A DNA stretch of 20,046 bases from a virus. The stretch covers positions 1-20,046 of IMG/VR virus record IMGVR_UViG_3300042914_001360. One strand, written 5' to 3'. How positions within the stretch are numbered: the stretch's first letter is position 1; each line of letters begins with the position of its first letter. The position numbers and the translations under genes are program-made. The notes under the pieces are model-generated. The model saw nothing but the letters and a program-made list of their open reading frames with translations, had not been told where the DNA came from and did not search any database. This document shows, one piece after another, positions 19,249 to 20,046 of this stretch.

Positions 19249-20046
19249 GTCGCCAGAAGAAGTTCTTCAGGACATCGCAACTCCTGAGGGTTTCGCACGG
19301 CACGTTATCGGCATCAAGCTTTACGATTGGCAGCGTGCGGTCCTGCGGGATCTCGCCAAGGAGCAATCCCGGGTAGCCCTGCGTGCCGCCAACGGTTCCG
19401 GCAAGACCAGCACCGTCATCGCGTCTATTTTGCTTTGGCATTGCTTTTGTTTTAAGCGATCAATTTCGGTGACGACCGCCGGGGTATTCCGGCAGGTCGA
19501 ATCGCAGTTGTGGCCGAGCCTTCGCAACTACGTTGCCCGCTTGGGTGGTGGTTGGGACGTAACATCAGGAGAGATTCGATACACGGACCCGCAGGGCGAT
19601 ACAAGCAGAATTATTGGCTATTCCGCAACCGACCCCGGACGGGCGGAAGGATGGCACGCCGAGGACCACACCAAGCACCCCCTGCTCATGGTTGTGGACG
19701 AGGCGAAGTCTGTCGCTGACCCGTTGTTCGAGGCCATCAGTCGCTGCCAACCCACCCGCCTGCTTATTGCGTCCAGCCCCGGGGGTACCAGTGGAGCCTT
19801 CTACCGCGCGTTTACCAAGGAGGCGAACATGTGGAAGACCCACGCCGTAGCCGCCAAGGACTGCCCGCATATACCGCAAATACAGATTGACGAGGTCATC
19901 CAAAGGTACGGCGAGAAGCATCCCCTGACCCGCTCCATGATTTACGGCGAGTTCGTTGACATAGGCGCCGAGAGTCTTGTCATTAGCCTTACCCAGATCC
20001 AGAACTGCCAGAATAGCCCGCCAGACTACAAGCCTGCGGAACGGGT
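19220..20046 (+). CDS. terL: Terminase large subunit, N-terminal ATPase part
   Basis: Open to the end of the window, 275 residues visible. LYDWQ (residues 34-38) resembles the adenine-binding Q-motif, AANGSGKT (56-63) is Walker A, LLMVVDEAK (155-163) is Walker B with the catalytic Glu 161, and ASSPG (184-188) is the coupling motif. This is the ATP-driven motor that moves DNA into the prohead; the nuclease domain lies beyond the window. The ATG at 19220 overlaps the small-subunit gene by 29 bp and has an AAGGA just before it. Confidence 0.85.
   Translation, partial: MAKPPKSRRKSPEEVLQDIATPEGFARHVIGIKLYDWQRAVLRDLAKEQSRVALRAANGSGKTSTVIASILLWHCFCFKRSISVTTAGVFRQVESQLWPSLRNYVARLGGGWDVTSGEIRYTDPQGDTSRIIGYSATDPGRAEGWHAEDHTKHPLLMVVDEAKSVADPLFEAISRCQPTRLLIASSPGGTSGAFYRAFTKEANMWKTHAVAAKDCPHIPQIQIDEVIQRYGEKHPLTRSMIYGEFVDIGAESLVISLTQIQNCQNSPPDYKPAER

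Overview
This window is a stretch of a tailed double-stranded DNA phage genome (Caudoviricetes), as free phage or prophage. It has a terminase pair at the right edge, a large virion-interior protein and a GH108 lysozyme at the left edge, and a long, tightly packed replication and accessory block between them. The late-gene order (terS-terL at one end, internal virion protein and lysozyme at the other) suggests a circular or circularly permuted genome cut open inside terL and the tail genes. No integrase or DNA polymerase is visible. The host cannot be named. The GH108 lysozyme, an LPS-type GT9 glycosyltransferase and roughly 50 percent GC in most genes fit a Gram-negative host, but that is inference.

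Layout. 1-3220: end of the virion module on the + strand (unknown protein, 714-aa internal virion/ejection-like protein, GH108 lysozyme). 3204-3650: a lone minus-strand gene with a signal peptide, moron-like, divergent from a small PD-(D/E)XK endonuclease. 4238-12493: one very compact + strand operon, about 21 genes mostly joined by ATGA or longer overlaps. It carries an Hjc-like resolvase, a putative ssDNA-binding protein, a RecB/Cas4-like exonuclease, two glycosyltransferases (GT-A type and GT9-like), a 2-oxoglutarate/Fe(II) oxygenase, a PD-(D/E)XK-like protein, many small proteins, and tiny membrane peptides that are easily missed. 12498-12575: a compact RNA-like fold. 12645-14573: an AEP-type primase fused to a RepA/RecA-like helicase.

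14569-14810 is the most striking piece: a noncoding block directly behind the primase-helicase. It has a 16-bp perfect inverted repeat enclosing a 26-bp perfect palindrome, a 12-bp palindrome and about eight ACCGC/GCGGT repeats. It looks like an iteron-type replication origin or a similar protein-DNA assembly site. After it come a promoter set right against a start codon and four short genes (14870-15626).

15807-18423 is a minus-strand module (three small leading genes, a DUF932-type protein, a DUF7227-type protein and two short trailing genes) ending in tandem rho-independent terminators. 18601-20046 holds the terminase genes on the + strand; terS contains a 10-bp perfect inverted repeat that is a pac-site candidate.

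The regulatory picture is inferred. A 10-mer, AAGTCGTTGA, occurs over the -35 of the early promoter (4232), at the edge of the origin-like block (14572), and twice as an inverted repeat inside terS (18976, 19001). It could bind one phage protein linking early transcription, replication and packaging. Several promoters place the expected transcription start on or next to the start codon, suggesting leaderless mRNAs for the first genes of transcription units, while internal genes keep ordinary Shine-Dalgarno sites.
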